Shown: in pieces, positions 53,853 through 64,000 of the stretch
How the letters are laid out: every line of letters starts with the position of its first letter
Position numbering within the stretch: the first letter of the stretch is position 1
DNA from: Symbiodinium natans
Taxonomy: Eukaryota > Sar > Dinophyceae > Suessiales > Symbiodiniaceae
Direction: 5' to 3'
DNA length: 64,000 nucleotides
NCBI GenBank assembly: GCA_905221605.1
Contig: CAJNDS010000402.1
Span: 453,818 to 517,817, forward strand
Position numbers and translations under genes: made by a program
The notes under the pieces: model-generated
What the model was told of the DNA's origin: nothing
The model's input: the letters and a program-made list of their open reading frames with translations, nothing else
Database searches by the model: none

Positions 53853-54232
53853 GGGGGTTCCCATGGCGTGTTGTGCTTGGCCCGCTCCAACACGGGTCCT
53901 GACCCTGAACCGAGTAAAAGCCTGCCGACCCGTCATACATTCCGGTATTTGCATGCGCTGTTCGTGATCCGCGAGCCTTGCTCCTGAACAATGCCTTCCC
54001 ATGCCTTCCCCGTCCTCTTGAGTGGCTCGCAGGACGGAAGAGCGCAGCTGGATCGTGCGCATGGAGATGCAGGAGGACGGCACAGGGCATCACAGTTTCG
54101 GGTTGAGCTTGCACCGTGTCAACTCGAAACACCGTAAGGTTTAGCCATGGTTTAGCCATTTGGCCGCTTGGCCAAGCTTCGCATGACTTTGCGCCGCAAC
54201 ATGACTGTTCGGTCTCTTAGCTTCGGATCAAG

Positions 54233-54271
54233 GCGGATTTCCTGGACTACTATGCCACATCCATCCACTGG
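54233..54271 (+). CDS. Voltage-gated cation channel, pore-helix exon
   Basis: TCAAG|GCGG start. Reads ADFLDYYATSIHW, matching the Y-x-TS-(I/L)-HW start of the pore helix. The donor is GTCAGG (GT). The selectivity-filter exon itself is not found, so ion preference is open. Confidence 0.6.
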
Positions 54272-54593
54272 GTCAGGGCCCCAAGATGCCCCAAAAATCC
54301 CAAACTCGATGGTTACTTGTGGTGTCTTTTGTGTTCTCTTAAGAAGCCGTACGGTCAAGCGGTGCATGCGGTGCTGTCGCACAGGGGCAAGTTCAGGTCA
54401 GGACGAGTGCTGATTTGCAGCTGAATGTAAATGTAAAGGTATGTAAAGCCAGATTGCCCCCCTGCTAGGCGCTGACGCAATTCACTCCGGCGACGAACAA
54501 CGTTGCCCCGGAGAACGCATTTGAGAGGCTTGGAGCTATCATAGCAAGCAGGCATTCTACGGCTTTCACGTCGCATCCTTGCTTTCCCGTCAG

Positions 54594-54635
54594 GTTGTTT
54601 GCGATCTTCGTCATTTTGCTGGCAATGGGAATGCT
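54594..54635 (+). CDS. Voltage-gated cation channel, first part of S6
   Basis: CGTCAG|G start. The frame reads LFAIFVILLAMG, a hydrophobic span. Exon end uncertain. It would join to the S6 end at 54815. Confidence 0.45.
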
Positions 54636-54814
54636 CCTTGTCTGCATTGATCTTTTGGCAGCGTTCTGCCTGTCTAGTTCTCGGCAGTATTGCCACGTCC
54701 AGGTTTCGTGAACTATGTAGTTTCAAAGCTCCAGGTCCCCGAGCTCGAATCCTTGCGAGAGAAGCGGGCTGAGTGAATCCCTGACCTTTTTGTCTGCTTC
54801 TTTTGAATGCTCAG

Positions 54815-54881
54815 GTTCTCTTCCTTCATCAGTGCGCTCACGTCGACAGTGAGCGCATACCGCAACGCCCGAATGGAGCAG
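54815..54881 (+). CDS. Voltage-gated cation channel, S6 end
   Basis: CTCAG|GTTC start. Reads FSSFISALTSTVSAYRNARM-EQ. FSSFIS and the following helical TxxxxxxRN pattern are conserved at the S6/C-linker border of dinoflagellate and other protist channels. The donor is probably GCTCCT. Confidence 0.65.
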
Positions 54882-55010
54882 CTCCTTATCTCACGTAGCC
54901 CGACCCCGATCTCCCCAAGGATGCGTAGTTTCACAGCCTGCTGCCTTAGTGTGACACGATGCCCGGTGCCAAAGCCTATCGCCAAGGTTTCATCAACACT
55001 CTTTGCTCCT

Positions 55011-55080
55011 CCGGTTCTTCACGGAAAGGAACCTGTCCACGGATCTCTATGGCAAGATCCGGGAGGCTTCGCGTGACCCC
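55011..55080 (+). CDS. Voltage-gated cation channel, C-linker exon
   Basis: Reads RFFTERNLSTDLYGKIRE, matching the C-linker helices (R-x-(F/Y)-x-x-x-x-x-(V/L)-S-x-x-L) of CNG/KCNH channels. Confidence 0.5.
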
Positions 55081-55464
55081 AAGTGTGACGTGTGCTCGCT
55101 GAGTTCTTGCATCCTACCTTGTGAGGTGATTCGGAAAGAGCGGCACACGGGCATCAGGCGCAAGGGGTGTTCTGGAGCAAAGACGTGGGAGTTATCTAAC
55201 CTAGTGACCTAGTGTCTGTGTCTTGGGAAGGTTGCAGGAAGTCAAGAGTCAAAGCTTCTGAAGACTTCTTGAGATTTCTTGAGCTCTTGGCAGAGCTCTG
55301 CAAGCCTGAGTGGCCATGCCAGGTTGAGGGAGGATGAGGTCCACCTCCTCCACAAGGCAAAGCCCCTGAGTGAGGGTTGTTGCGGGTTGTTTCTTGCTTC
55401 AGATGGCTTTTCTAAATGCCCCGTGATGGTGACGGACGTGCTTGCAAAACACCTGAGGTACCAG

Positions 55465-55520
55465 GGGGGCTCAAGTTCCAGCTGCATGAGGAGATGTTCC
55501 TGTCGCATGCTGGCTTCTAC
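55465..55520 (+). CDS. Voltage-gated cation channel, end of C-linker
   Basis: TACCAG|GG start. The frame reads LKFQLHEEMFLSHAGFY. LxxxLHEExx marks the end of the C-linker before a cyclic-nucleotide-binding-type domain. Later exons of the gene are not found. Confidence 0.5.
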
Positions 55521-56170
55521 TAAGCAACTTGTGGCCGGTTCGGAGGGCCTTGTCAGAACTGATTTGAAGTCATCGAGATACATCGAGATATCACCCCAAG
55601 TCCAGGCTTCGGAGGGCACCACGAGGGCTGCCGGGAGGGAGCATGCGGGAACCCAGGCAACTGAACCGGCTGCCCTTCTGGCCGGCCTGGAGCCACTTCG
55701 AGGTCTGCATGGGTTGCTTCTTCTGCATGGGAGGTGCACGGCATGAGCAGAATTAAAGCAGAACTGCAGTAAGGCAAAGTCAAAGCAGAAGTAGAACAGA
55801 ATCCGGGCAGAACCACAGAACCCGAGCACAGTACAGACCAGGGGCAGAACAGGGCATGAACATCCCTCAAGCGAGGCCCCACTAGATGACTGACTGCAGG
55901 TTCGACACTGCGGTAAAGGATCTGCACTGCAGCATAGATACAACACAACGACTGGTTGAATGGATACTAGCAATTTTTAAAGCTTGAAGATGGATCCATT
56001 TTTCTTGATGGATTTATGTTGAAACTCGTGTGAATAGTCGCGTTCTTTGGGTTGCAGCCAGAAGCATCCAGCAGGACCAGCACTTTTTCAAGGCCCTGTG
56101 CCACGGTGCCATGGCGGAGCGGGCCACCCGGCAAACAACATGGGGCGGCATTGATTGTCCGTTGCGATCT

Positions 56171-56368
56171 CCTAAACCCCAAACCCCAAACCCTAAACCC
56201 TAAACCCTAAACCCTAAACCCTAAACCCTAAACCCCTGAACCCCTAAACCCCTAAACCCTAAACCCTAAACCCTAAACCCTAAACCCTAAACCCTGAACC
56301 CTGAACCCTCAACCCTAAACCCTAAACCCTAAACCCCTAAACTCCTAATCCCTAAACCCTAAACCCCT
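56171..56368 (-). repeat. Interstitial telomere-like tract (CCCTAAA)n
   Basis: About 28 units of CCCTAAA with CCCCTAAA, CCCTGAA and CCCCAAA variants, so TTTAGGG on the minus strand. Far longer and purer than those at 47.0 and 48.4 kb, and in the opposite orientation. Confidence 0.95.
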
Positions 56369-56895
56369 GACCTGATATCTCGCGCGAGACGAAGGGTCGG
56401 TTTTGTTTCGATTGTCGCGTTACTGCAGTGCACATGTCAAACCATTTGGTGCAGGTGACGACGAAAGGACATGATGCCTTCACCCCCGAAGGGGACTGCT
56501 TGGAGGTGTGTGTCGTGGAATCAGGCAAGGACACGATGAACAATCTGCGCTGGCTTCGGATGGGCAGTGGGTGCAATTTGTTGGGTAGTTGCGCGCTCAG
56601 GTGTAATTCGTCTTGGTAGTATATATGTGTTCTTCATGTTGTGATTCTGCCACACTGCTTTGAGCCCAGAACCCTGAATGTTGGAGCCTCACTGTTCTAC
56701 TTCAGCAGAGAAGACCTTATGACAATACCCCGAACTCTAGCAGACACTTGGACGACGTTCTCGCTCGCTCAGGCACCAACCCAAAGCATCCCAACACGCA
56801 AAAAGTTATGGAGCCCTTGATCTTCAATTTTCCGGCTGTCGATTTTGTCATCCTCAGCTCGAAATGCCGCTTTCCAGCTTTCATGCTGTGTGCTG

Positions 56896-56897
<2 letters not shown>
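56369..56897. other. DNA without recognised gene
   Basis: Short open frames only; nothing supported. Confidence 0.35.

Positions 56898-56979
<82 letters not shown>
56898..56979. repeat. (GCT)n array
   Basis: About 80 bases of GCT/CTG with two AGT interruptions, giving poly-Ala or poly-Ser in open frames. Not evidently inside a gene. Confidence 0.9.
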
Positions 56980-58261
56980 AGAAAAGCTTCTCTCACGCCC
57001 TGAACCCTGGACGTGTTGCCACTCAGTAGCAGCGTTTGAGCATGGCTTACATAGATTGTGCAGATTTTGTATGATTCCTGTCGAGCAATCCCATTCTGAC
57101 TCAGCTCATAGCTGATACCCCAAATCGCAACCTGAATCGGGTTCATGGTGCTTGGCTGACTTGTGGTACGGTGATAAGTTTGGTGACGGTGGTGACTGCG
57201 GGAACTGCGGCAGCTGTGGTAACTGTGGCAATGTGCAGAATCATCATCCTTCCCTGGGAGGGTCCATGTCCTACGAGCCTGCAATGTCCTGGCACTGCGA
57301 GCGGGTCCGGGAAGGCGCCTTTTTGATTTCTTCACTGTCGGCTCAGCAAATTTGTGAAGCAGATGCAGAAGAGGTGGCCCGCGTTAGCCCAGGTGCCGTC
57401 CTCTGCATGGCTGCGATTTGGGCCGAGTGGCAATATCGGGGCCGGCTGTCTGCTAGTTCCTCGTCTTTTTGAGCTGCAACCCGCACGAAGCATGCCTTGC
57501 TGCCACGAAAAGCTATTTGCGAATTGTTTGCGCGTGCCGCCTCGACGGTTAGGCCGGCCCAACCCATGCCCTCCACTGCCCAGGGGCCTTCCACGAAACG
57601 CCCGGCGCTCCTAGAGGCTTCGATGGCTTTTCAAGGGCCTCCTACACGGTCCCGCAAAGTTGTTTTGGGGGGGGGGGGAGGAGTCCCTGCGCTTCTGGCG
57701 CATTGATGCTGCGCGTGATCAAAAGAGGCTGATGCTGGGTGAGGGCTAGCAAAGCCAGACATCCGCGAGATCAACAAAGCGTCTTGAGAAAACTTCAAGC
57801 TGCAGCTTCTTTTCTTCAGTGGTACCCGCGAGAAGCGGTTGCTGCATCGCCTAGGTCTGCTTGTTCCGGACGCTTTCAACCATTCTGGGCAAAGCCCTGC
57901 TCATCGATGGCGCTCGCCATGCGCATGCCATGAACGCCCTCATGCCTACTTCTGTCGTCCCAGGACCTTTGGCCTCCCAGGCCAAAAATTGCAAAAGCGG
58001 AGACGAAGGTGGTACGACTTTGTCGGCGCAAGTGTACATGAAAGTGCTGTGCCACTCCACGAGCACACGCAGTTTCGACTCTACCAAAATCTTCCAACCG
58101 ATGTATCGGCTGTTTCAAGCTACGGCAGATTTTAGGTTTCTTGGTCGTGCTCCAAGGCACAGATCTATCCAGCCTCGCCATGCCCCGCTTCCATCCCAGG
58201 CTTCGGCACCTGCTACTACATCGGGATAGACGTCGCTCAGTTCTCCAGGAGCGTCGCTTCC
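56980..58261. other. Region of uncertain coding status
   Basis: Open + strand stretches at 57152-57330 (Gly/Cys-rich GGDCGNCGSCGNCGN, then SLGGSMSYEPAMSWHC) and 57990-58130 may be exons. No family recognised. Confidence 0.3.
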
Positions 58262-58372
58262 GTGTGTGCGTGTGCATGTGCATGTCCATGTGCATGTGCA
58301 TGTGCGTGTGCGTGTGCGTGTGCGTGTGCATGTGCGTGTGCGTGTGGGTCTGTGTGTGTGGGTGTGTGTGTA
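58262..58372. repeat. (GT)n-rich microsatellite
   Basis: GTGTGC, ATGTGC and GTGTGG variants over 110 bases. Confidence 0.9.
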
Positions 58373-60520
58373 TTTGTTTTCATATGTTTGCGGGCTTTCT
58401 TTTGTAGTAAGACGGCCTCTCCGCCGTTCACAATCGCTCAAAGCTAACGCTGTCCCTGCGTGATAGGCCAAAAGAATGTATCGTAGGAACCGCAGTGGGC
58501 GGTCGTCATGCGAAGCTCATCTCCTGCATCTGCAGGCTGGCTGCTCACGCAGGCGGCCCACTTTGGCAGTTTCTGCAAATCTTCGGATTCCTCTTCATCA
58601 GCTCGCAGCCTGTCAACTGAAGGGACAGGTTTGGGCTTCAAGCAGCAGTACGATGACTTGCGAACCCCCAATCCCCCCCTATTCCCCACAATGATTGTAG
58701 GCAGGAGATTGTGTCTTTGAGGCCCTTGCAGCCCCTCGAACCTCCGGCCCAGGATCGAGGCCATGGACGAGGGAGGTGAGCTCGCGACGGACCTGTGCTG
58801 TGAGGCCGCTGACTTAGGGGGGCAATCAGCACTCATGTAGGAGGAAGCTGCAACGTCTGCAGACTTTTTCAGTGGCCACCCGAAGCTACTTTGAGACGAA
58901 GCCTTGCACAGATGGCAAAGATCTCGGAGCTGGTCTCCCGAACGCAGCGCCACCTGACAAAGCAAATGGTGGTGCCTGTGGCGGTTCTGAGGTGTGCTGG
59001 GGCACGTCGGGGTGATTTGCGCTGACAGGTGGCGAGTGCATCTAGAGTCGAGGCAGAGACGTGCTGATGCGATAGCTAATGTGAATTCCAAAACCATTCT
59101 TGACATTGCATCTTGGCGAGGTTACTGCGATACCATCCGTGAGAAGGGCGTGCTCTTTCATGCTGCTTCGGGTTCCAAACGTGGGACTGCGGAAGCCTGG
59201 CCGAATGACAAAGACCTCCCTGACGGTACAACACAAGCATGTCACAGCATGTTAGCGTGTTTCAAGTCTTGACGCTGCTATGTGCTGCTTTTGATGTCTT
59301 CCCGCCTCACTTACGGCACAGTGCAAGTCTCTGGTTTTTTCGGCTGAGGCGTCCCCGCGCGGCCTCTTGCAAAAGCACGAAGCGCGGCCTTCTGTGGCTG
59401 AGAGGGCTCCAATAGCTCCGCCTCCAACAAAAACGGAGACGCATGAGGACTTTATCGGCTTTTGAGTCCGTTGGCATGAGACACCTTTGGGGAGCCAACG
59501 TTGCGTTGCAGCTAAATTATTCCTGGCTTGTCTTTTGCCTGTTTTTTTTTTCATACTCAGCTGTATTGCCCCCTCCCCCCACATATGACTTGAAGCCATA
59601 CTGCGCTGGGCTGCGGCCACCCGAATTTTCTTCCACAGACCGCAAAGCGGCCAAAGCAGTGGAATAGCGTCCCTTGGCCGGGAAAGTTTTCCAGCCTATG
59701 GCATGGCACATGTAAGTAATCGTAAGTACGATTGCGTATGGAGGACAGCTACCCATCATAGGTTTTGTTGAAGTCACATCACCGGTTTAACCTTCAGTGG
59801 CCCCCAACAACCAGTAAGTCAACGCCTCCATACGTTGAGTGTTCACATCATGCGGTGGATGAGGTCTTCGGTGTCGTCCTGACTCAGGCGAAAGCGTCAG
59901 CATGTTGTGGGATGTCGCCTTCTTCACTGTTTCATGCTGCCTTTCAAGATGTTTTGCCTGACGGAGTCACCTTGATTGTATCTCGTCTTCCCATCTTAGG
60001 TCTCGGACAGACACCCCTGCTCGGAATACTTGGGAGAATATTCACAGCACGAGAGGCCAACTGCTCACGCTCGCCATTGGTCTACCGTCCAGGTTGTGAG
60101 GTGTGCAGGTTCACTTCTGGTCCAGGTCCGACATGCATGATGTCAATGTCCATAGACCAGCACCGGATGAGAAACCATCAGCCGTTGAGCAATACACCAC
60201 CACAGACCCGAGCCATCAGAACAGTCAAAAGGGGTGTTTGTCTGCTTTTGCTCGCGTTGCTTCCCCTCGCTTCGTTCCCGCGGTCCCGTGCAGGGCGCCT
60301 CCGGGTGAGGGCTCGGAAGGCTCATCGATGCTCATCGCAATCGCAGCATCTTTTGATGCCTCAGTTCTGCGAAACTTTTTATCCTTTCATGTCTGGCACC
60401 TTTCTGGCCAGTTTCGATGCGCCTTCTGCCCAATGCAGAGATGCCAGCGATCAGCCTGTGCTCACCACAAGCCAGACAAAAAGGTCCCAATTTCTTTCAA
60501 AGCCTCCCCACTCGTCTCGA
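58373..60520. other. Region without a recognised gene
   Basis: Open frames occur on both strands (58444-59106 on -, 59765-60682 on +), but neither shows a motif or a consistent composition. I cannot choose between them. Confidence 0.3.
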
Positions 60521-61155
60521 AGTGGCCGTGACATTCTGGCAAGGGGACGACGGAGAAGGGGCCACCGCTCCAGAAGCGCCAGTGCTAGACCCAGAGCGGG
60601 CCCAGCGTCAAATTTTGTCGAACAAGCGCTTAGAGGCGTAGAATCATCTTCCAAAAGTTTGGGAGACGTCTCTGTGCATTGAGAAAATGTTAGCCGAGGG
60701 TCAGGTTCGGTTTGTCTGAATCAGGGCGCGACTGGGAATGTACCAGCTGCCCAGGTCAAGACACCTGTTCCAGAATTCCGATGGTTCGCTCAACATGCAG
60801 AGCCTTGGAAGCAGCGCAGCCACCTTGCTCGCCAGGTGCCTTGTTTGTCTCCGCATGTTGCTTGCTGGCTCCTTGTTGTGCAGTCCATGCGAGGATGAGC
60901 CGCACGGCCAGCTTGATGCTGGTGGACATGGACGAGTTCTGTGCGGAAGCGGTCGCTCAGAAGAATTCTACTAATTCTACACTACAGGCCTCGATGTCCT
61001 CCGCGTTGAAGTCTGCCAAGATGCTTTTCCTCTGCGTCGCTCAGTCTCCGACATGGCCCAAGCCAAGGAAGCCGAGGAGGGGCACATTGTGGAGTTGGAA
61101 CGGGACCGGCTCAACGCGCAGCAGAGGCTCGAATCCCCCGAGTTCTCTTCAGGTC
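60521..61155 (+). CDS. Probable exons of an unknown gene, partly coiled coil
   Basis: Segments with protein-like character: VTFWQGDDGEGATAPEAP with DPERAQRQILSNKRLEA (60525-60640); LFQNSDGSLNMQSLGSSAAT (60767-60838, then GTGCC donor); RMSRTASLMLVDMDEFCAEA (60894-60970); and MAQAKEAEEGHIVELERDRL (61053-61150), a coiled coil. Different frames imply splicing. Function unknown. Confidence 0.4.
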
Positions 61156-61651
61156 AATTTTTTTTTGACACCCTTTGTTGTATTTCTGCACGGCACATGT
61201 CAAGGCGTATCGCCAGCTCCACCCTGATTGAGGACAGAGCGGCTGCAGCCTCCGAGATAATCCCAGAATGCCCAAGTGGAGTTGCACAACAACCGCGTGC
61301 GCTCAGTGTTATGAAAGGATTTGCCCGAAGCGTTTGTAGCAAGTTAAGTAAGAAAACCGATGACTTTATGACGCGGTCCGATTGCTGTATCGGGGCAGGC
61401 AGCCGATATTACAGTACGAAGTTAGTACTGCAAACCAATGAAACTCAGCCGGCTCACTGTGTGCTACGAATCAATGAAAATCAGCCGGCTCATGGGAAGG
61501 TTGGTTCCAGTACCACAAGCTTAACCTACAAATCAATGACAATTCAGCCGGGCGACAGAAGCGCTCATTCCTGTTCTAGATTTAGAGCTTTTTTGTACAA
61601 CCCCTCAAGTGGAAGAATGCTCCACCTGTCATAATATCTGTCCCATATTGT

Positions 61652-61780
61652 CTCATTATGCGCAAGGAGATGGCAAAGATCACCGACTACGCAGACCCGT
61701 CTGGCACGGTGATGCTACAAGGCCAAATGCAGGGCCCGAGCACGACTTCCAGTCTGAATGCCTTGGGGGGCCTTTTCGAA
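61652..61780 (+). CDS. Possible last exon(s) of the preceding unknown gene
   Basis: The frame reads EMAKITDYADPSGTVMLQGQ, then STTSSLNALGGLFEQSKAAK. It lies before a TA microsatellite that may mark the intergenic space to the amylase gene. Confidence 0.35.
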
Positions 61781-61923
61781 CAAAGCAAAGCGGCGAAATC
61801 TCGACAAGTGTCAGAGGGCCATATGTCATTAAACTCATCAAGCTCATTAAGCCAGGTCTGCCAGGTATGCCAGGTTTCAAGGGGTCGAAAGGAGGAACCC
61901 TTATAAGGGACCTTAGACCATAG

Positions 61924-61927
<4 letters not shown>

Positions 61928-61954
<27 letters not shown>

Positions 61955-61955
61955 G
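61928..61955. repeat. (TA)n microsatellite
   Basis: About 13 TA units just upstream of the alpha-amylase gene. Confidence 0.95.
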
Positions 61956-62039
61956 GGTTAGACAGGGGGAAGAAGATTCAGGGTCCCTTCGAAGGGGGTC
62001 TTTCCCCTTATACTTCCCTTAGAAGGTTTCTAGAGGCCA

Positions 62040-62161
62040 GGTTGAAGGCCATGCTGTGGCCTTGGATTCTTGGGGCCATTGGGGGGCCCTGTCTGAGAGG
62101 CTTCAACTGGGAGAGCCACAAAGCCGGCAAAGGGAACTGGTATGGCATCGTGGAGTCGAAG
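62040..62161 (+). CDS. Alpha-amylase (GH13), first recognised exon
   Basis: Reads LRGFNWESHKAGKGNWYGIV-ESK, the N-terminal strand of plant/algal-type alpha-amylases (QGFNWES..GGWY..L). The enzyme hydrolyses internal alpha-1,4 bonds of starch, the storage glucan of dinoflagellates. Coding may start anywhere from 62040 on; an ATG is at 62051. Ends TCG AAG before GCAAGG (GC donor). Confidence 0.75.
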
Positions 62162-62478
62162 GCAAGGCCGCGGGGGGCTTCAAGGGCTAGGCCAGGTTCG
62201 GTCGCAAAAAGGGATGCAAAGAAGGAAGCTCTGTTGGTTTGCTTTGATTGTCTGTTGGTGCATCTGGAGGTTTGGGGAGGCCGAAGAGGCTTTGAATCAC
62301 CGCGGGAGAGAACAGAAAATGGAATACACAAAACATACAATCCAAAAAGTCTCCAAGCTGACGGTGCCCCTTTCTTTATGTGTTGAAGTCGTTCGGAAGA
62401 GTCGCACTTTGTCGATGCAGGTGCTGAAAAGCGCAATGAGCACAATTCCAACCTTCAAAGTACGGCCTATGGACCCAG

Positions 62479-62508
62479 GTGGAGATGCTCGCAGATTTGG
62501 GAATCACG
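62479..62508 (+). CDS. Alpha-amylase exon 2 (30 bases)
   Basis: CCCAG|GTGGAG start. Reads VEMLADLGIT, equal to the V-(D/E)-x-(I/L)-A-x-LGIT helix after the first strand. The donor is GAGCCG (GA). Phase 0. Confidence 0.75.
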
Positions 62509-62719
62509 GAGCCGTTGTGTCAGGTTTTCAGGATTTTGGCCGTGGTGTTAGGGGAAAAATCGAAAAGGGCCATCGATCGTTCAAGTTGGTTGTGGCCAGC
62601 CATTCTACTCTCACAAGTGCCCAACATCATGTTTCAGGAGCAATACAGAGACCCTGTCGACACCCCTCGCCCTCACCTGCAAGACCACGAGCAACAATGT
62701 AACAAGCAGCTAATTTCAG

Positions 62720-62761
62720 GACGTTTGGCTGCCGCCCTGCTCGCAGTCCGTCGCCCCCCAG
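62720..62761 (+). CDS. Alpha-amylase exon 3 (42 bases)
   Basis: TTCAG|GACG start. Reads DVWLPPCSQSVAPQ, the WLPPPS motif of the family with Cys for one Pro. The donor is GTGCGG (GT). Phase 0. Confidence 0.8.
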
Positions 62762-62923
62762 GTGCGGTGTGAGCAAGGAGCCACACATAGCGACACTGAA
62801 ATTTGGATGAGTGGGCATATGAAGGGCAGCGTGGAGACTGTGCTTGGACTTGGGATTTGTGCTGAGCTCCCCTGGCATGGAGAATCCGAGCTGCAACCCA
62901 AACTATGTCGGCTGTCTCAAAAG

Positions 62924-62977
62924 GGCTACCTGCCCTCGCAGCTGTTCAACCTCGATGCATCTGCCTACGGCAAAAAG
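62924..62977 (+). CDS. Alpha-amylase exon 4 (54 bases)
   Basis: AAAAG|GGCTAC start. Reads GYLPSQLFNLDASAYGKK, matching the GYLPxxLYDLxxSxYG motif. Ends AAG before GCGCAG (GC donor). Joining to exon 5 gives the expected spacing. Phase 0. Confidence 0.8.
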
Positions 62978-63140
62978 GCGCAGCTGCTTTCCTAGGGCTT
63001 CGGTAGTTGTGAGAAGACATGTTAGATGTTTGGATATCCCTGGGTGCAATGACAGTCAAACTCATCGAATGGGAGCTTGCGTGTTCTTTCACTGACGTAA
63101 AACGGCAACCAAACCTTGGGAAAGCTGCAGTCGTGCGCAG

Positions 63141-63179
63141 GATGCATTGAAGTCCCTGCTGAAAGCGCTGCACGACAAG
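63141..63179 (+). CDS. Alpha-amylase exon 5 (39 bases)
   Basis: CGCAG|GATG start. Reads DALKSLLKALHDK, the helix before conserved region I (LKSLIxALHxKG). Ends AAG before GCCCTG (GC donor). Phase 0. Confidence 0.8.
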
Positions 63180-63476
63180 GCCCTGCTGGGGAGGTCTGGG
63201 CTGAGACATCTCGACTTGGCCTCGTCGCGAGTGTAGAGGATGATATGATGCAATGCAGGATTGAAGGCGCATGTTTGGTGAAGGTATCAAGGCCAGAAGT
63301 CTGATAGGAAGAGCTTGGCAGCAAGGAGAAGCGACCTCAACTGCACTTGCTCCTGAACGATGCTCCTTGTACCAGCCTCTCTTGACTCTTGACCCATCTC
63401 CAGATCCAACGAGAGTCTTCTTGGAGACGAAAATGGTTCTGGTTCTGCGACTCTTGTTTCTTTGGAAAATCTCGAG

Positions 63477-63530
63477 GGCATGCGGGGCGTCGCAGACATC
63501 GTCATCAACCATCGCTGCGGGGACAAGCAG
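63477..63530 (+). CDS. Alpha-amylase exon 6 (54 bases), conserved region I
   Basis: TCGAG|GGCATG start. Reads GMRGVADIVINHRCGDKQ, containing the D-x-V-x-NH conserved region I of GH13 enzymes. Ends CAG before GACTTG (GA donor). Phase 0. Confidence 0.85.
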
Positions 63531-63759
63531 GACTTGGTCTGACGTCTTGGGGTTTCGTCCTAGTCCTGAAATGCCCTGATAGTCCCAATCCCTACGAGCT
63601 TGTTACAGCATCCTTGCATCTCCGATGGGACCCCAGGTTTTAGGGGATCGCGCCCCAGGCAGAAGTCTTTTGTGACCAAGTAGGCAGTTTTTTTGACAGC
63701 ATGCAATTGCAGCGACTGCTAAACTGTATGTGGTGCCTGTGAATCTTTTCCTGCTGAAG

Positions 63760-63841
63760 GACGAGCAGGGTCGGTGGAACGTATTCACCAGCACCGGCAT
63801 CGAATCCCGGAAGAGCTTCCATGGCATCATGGACTGGCAGG
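63760..63841 (+). CDS. Alpha-amylase exon 7
   Basis: TGAAG|GACG start. Reads DEQGRWNVFTSTGIESRKSF-HGIMDWQ, the loop after region I. Its donor is about 63841 (GCGCGC). The frame stays open to the right edge, but that sequence does not look like the family and is probably intron. The catalytic Asp, Glu and Asp of GH13 would lie beyond the window. Confidence 0.7.
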
Positions 63842-64000
63842 GCGCGCCAGGGTTTTCTCTCAGGTTTTTTTTAGATAAGCCTTACCAAAAGAACGAGAAA
63901 ATGCATCTGAACATGAAGACCGCCTTTGTCTCGGCCAGAGAGTCTAGAGTCCTGTGGGCCTTTGTCTCGGAGGCACGACCATCCCTGCATCAACGCCAGG

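Noticed and set aside
55242-55973. 243-residue minus-strand frame
   Set aside because: It is antisense to the channel C-linker exon and has no motif of its own.

Overview
The window looks like nuclear DNA of a dinoflagellate. Four things point there: (i) retroelement polyproteins in which a cytosine-methyltransferase-like domain precedes the reverse transcriptase (RT), a layout I associate with dinoflagellates; (ii) interstitial TTTAGGG/CCCTAAA tracts; (iii) genes all on the + strand in the right half, made of small exons with mixed GT, GC and GA donors and an AG|G acceptor; (iv) abundant simple repeats. I could not run any search, so all family names rest on motifs read by eye.

Layout. (1) 1.2-8.2 kb: a compact, intronless run of minus-strand ORFs. 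It includes a protein-kinase-like ORF, a glycosyltransferase with a GGxYxDIK motif split over two frames, a C2H2-like zinc-finger ORF and small ORFs of unknown function. Each gene or overlapping gene pair is followed by one or more perfect palindromes with a CA-G-TG centre and variable arms. This is the most unusual part of the window and may be an endogenous virus-like or other selfish element. (2) 8.3-14.15 kb: a retroelement with methyltransferase, RT and RNase H, interrupted by an inverted copy of its own gag-like 5' part and bordered by trinucleotide repeats. (3) 14.15-16.5 kb and 26.2-28.2 kb: two decayed 3' halves of a second RT/RNase H family. All three retroelements end in a pair of spaced direct repeats that begin GGGGGT. 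(4) 16.5-26.2 kb: a mosaic of degenerate tandem repeats (about 275, 130-165 and 25 bp units) between those two decayed elements.

(5) 29.8-41.9 kb: a large + strand multi-exon gene. Its N-terminal part is rich in Ala, Val and beta-type sequence, and its C-terminal part carries about eleven copies of a repeat of roughly 50 residues (GDRFIQxGxFRLGDxD..HFSISH..DGxT..IFRSDGTLHxGPRTDY). Its introns or spacers contain a 600-base foldback array, a 21-bp AT-rich tandem array, trinucleotide repeats and a G-rich tract. (6) 42-51.8 kb: little recognisable coding sequence, with degenerate telomere-like repeats. (7) 52.0-55.5 kb: exons of a voltage-gated cation channel (S1-S6, a clear Arg-rich S4, a pore helix and a C-linker). 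(8) 56.2 kb: a long CCCTAAA tract. (9) 60.5-61.8 kb: probable exons of an unknown gene. (10) 62.05-64 kb: the 5' part of a GH13 alpha-amylase gene in very small phase-0 exons, running off the right edge.

The host genes (5, 7, 10) share one strand and one splice style. The left 28 kb is almost entirely mobile, satellite or virus-like DNA.
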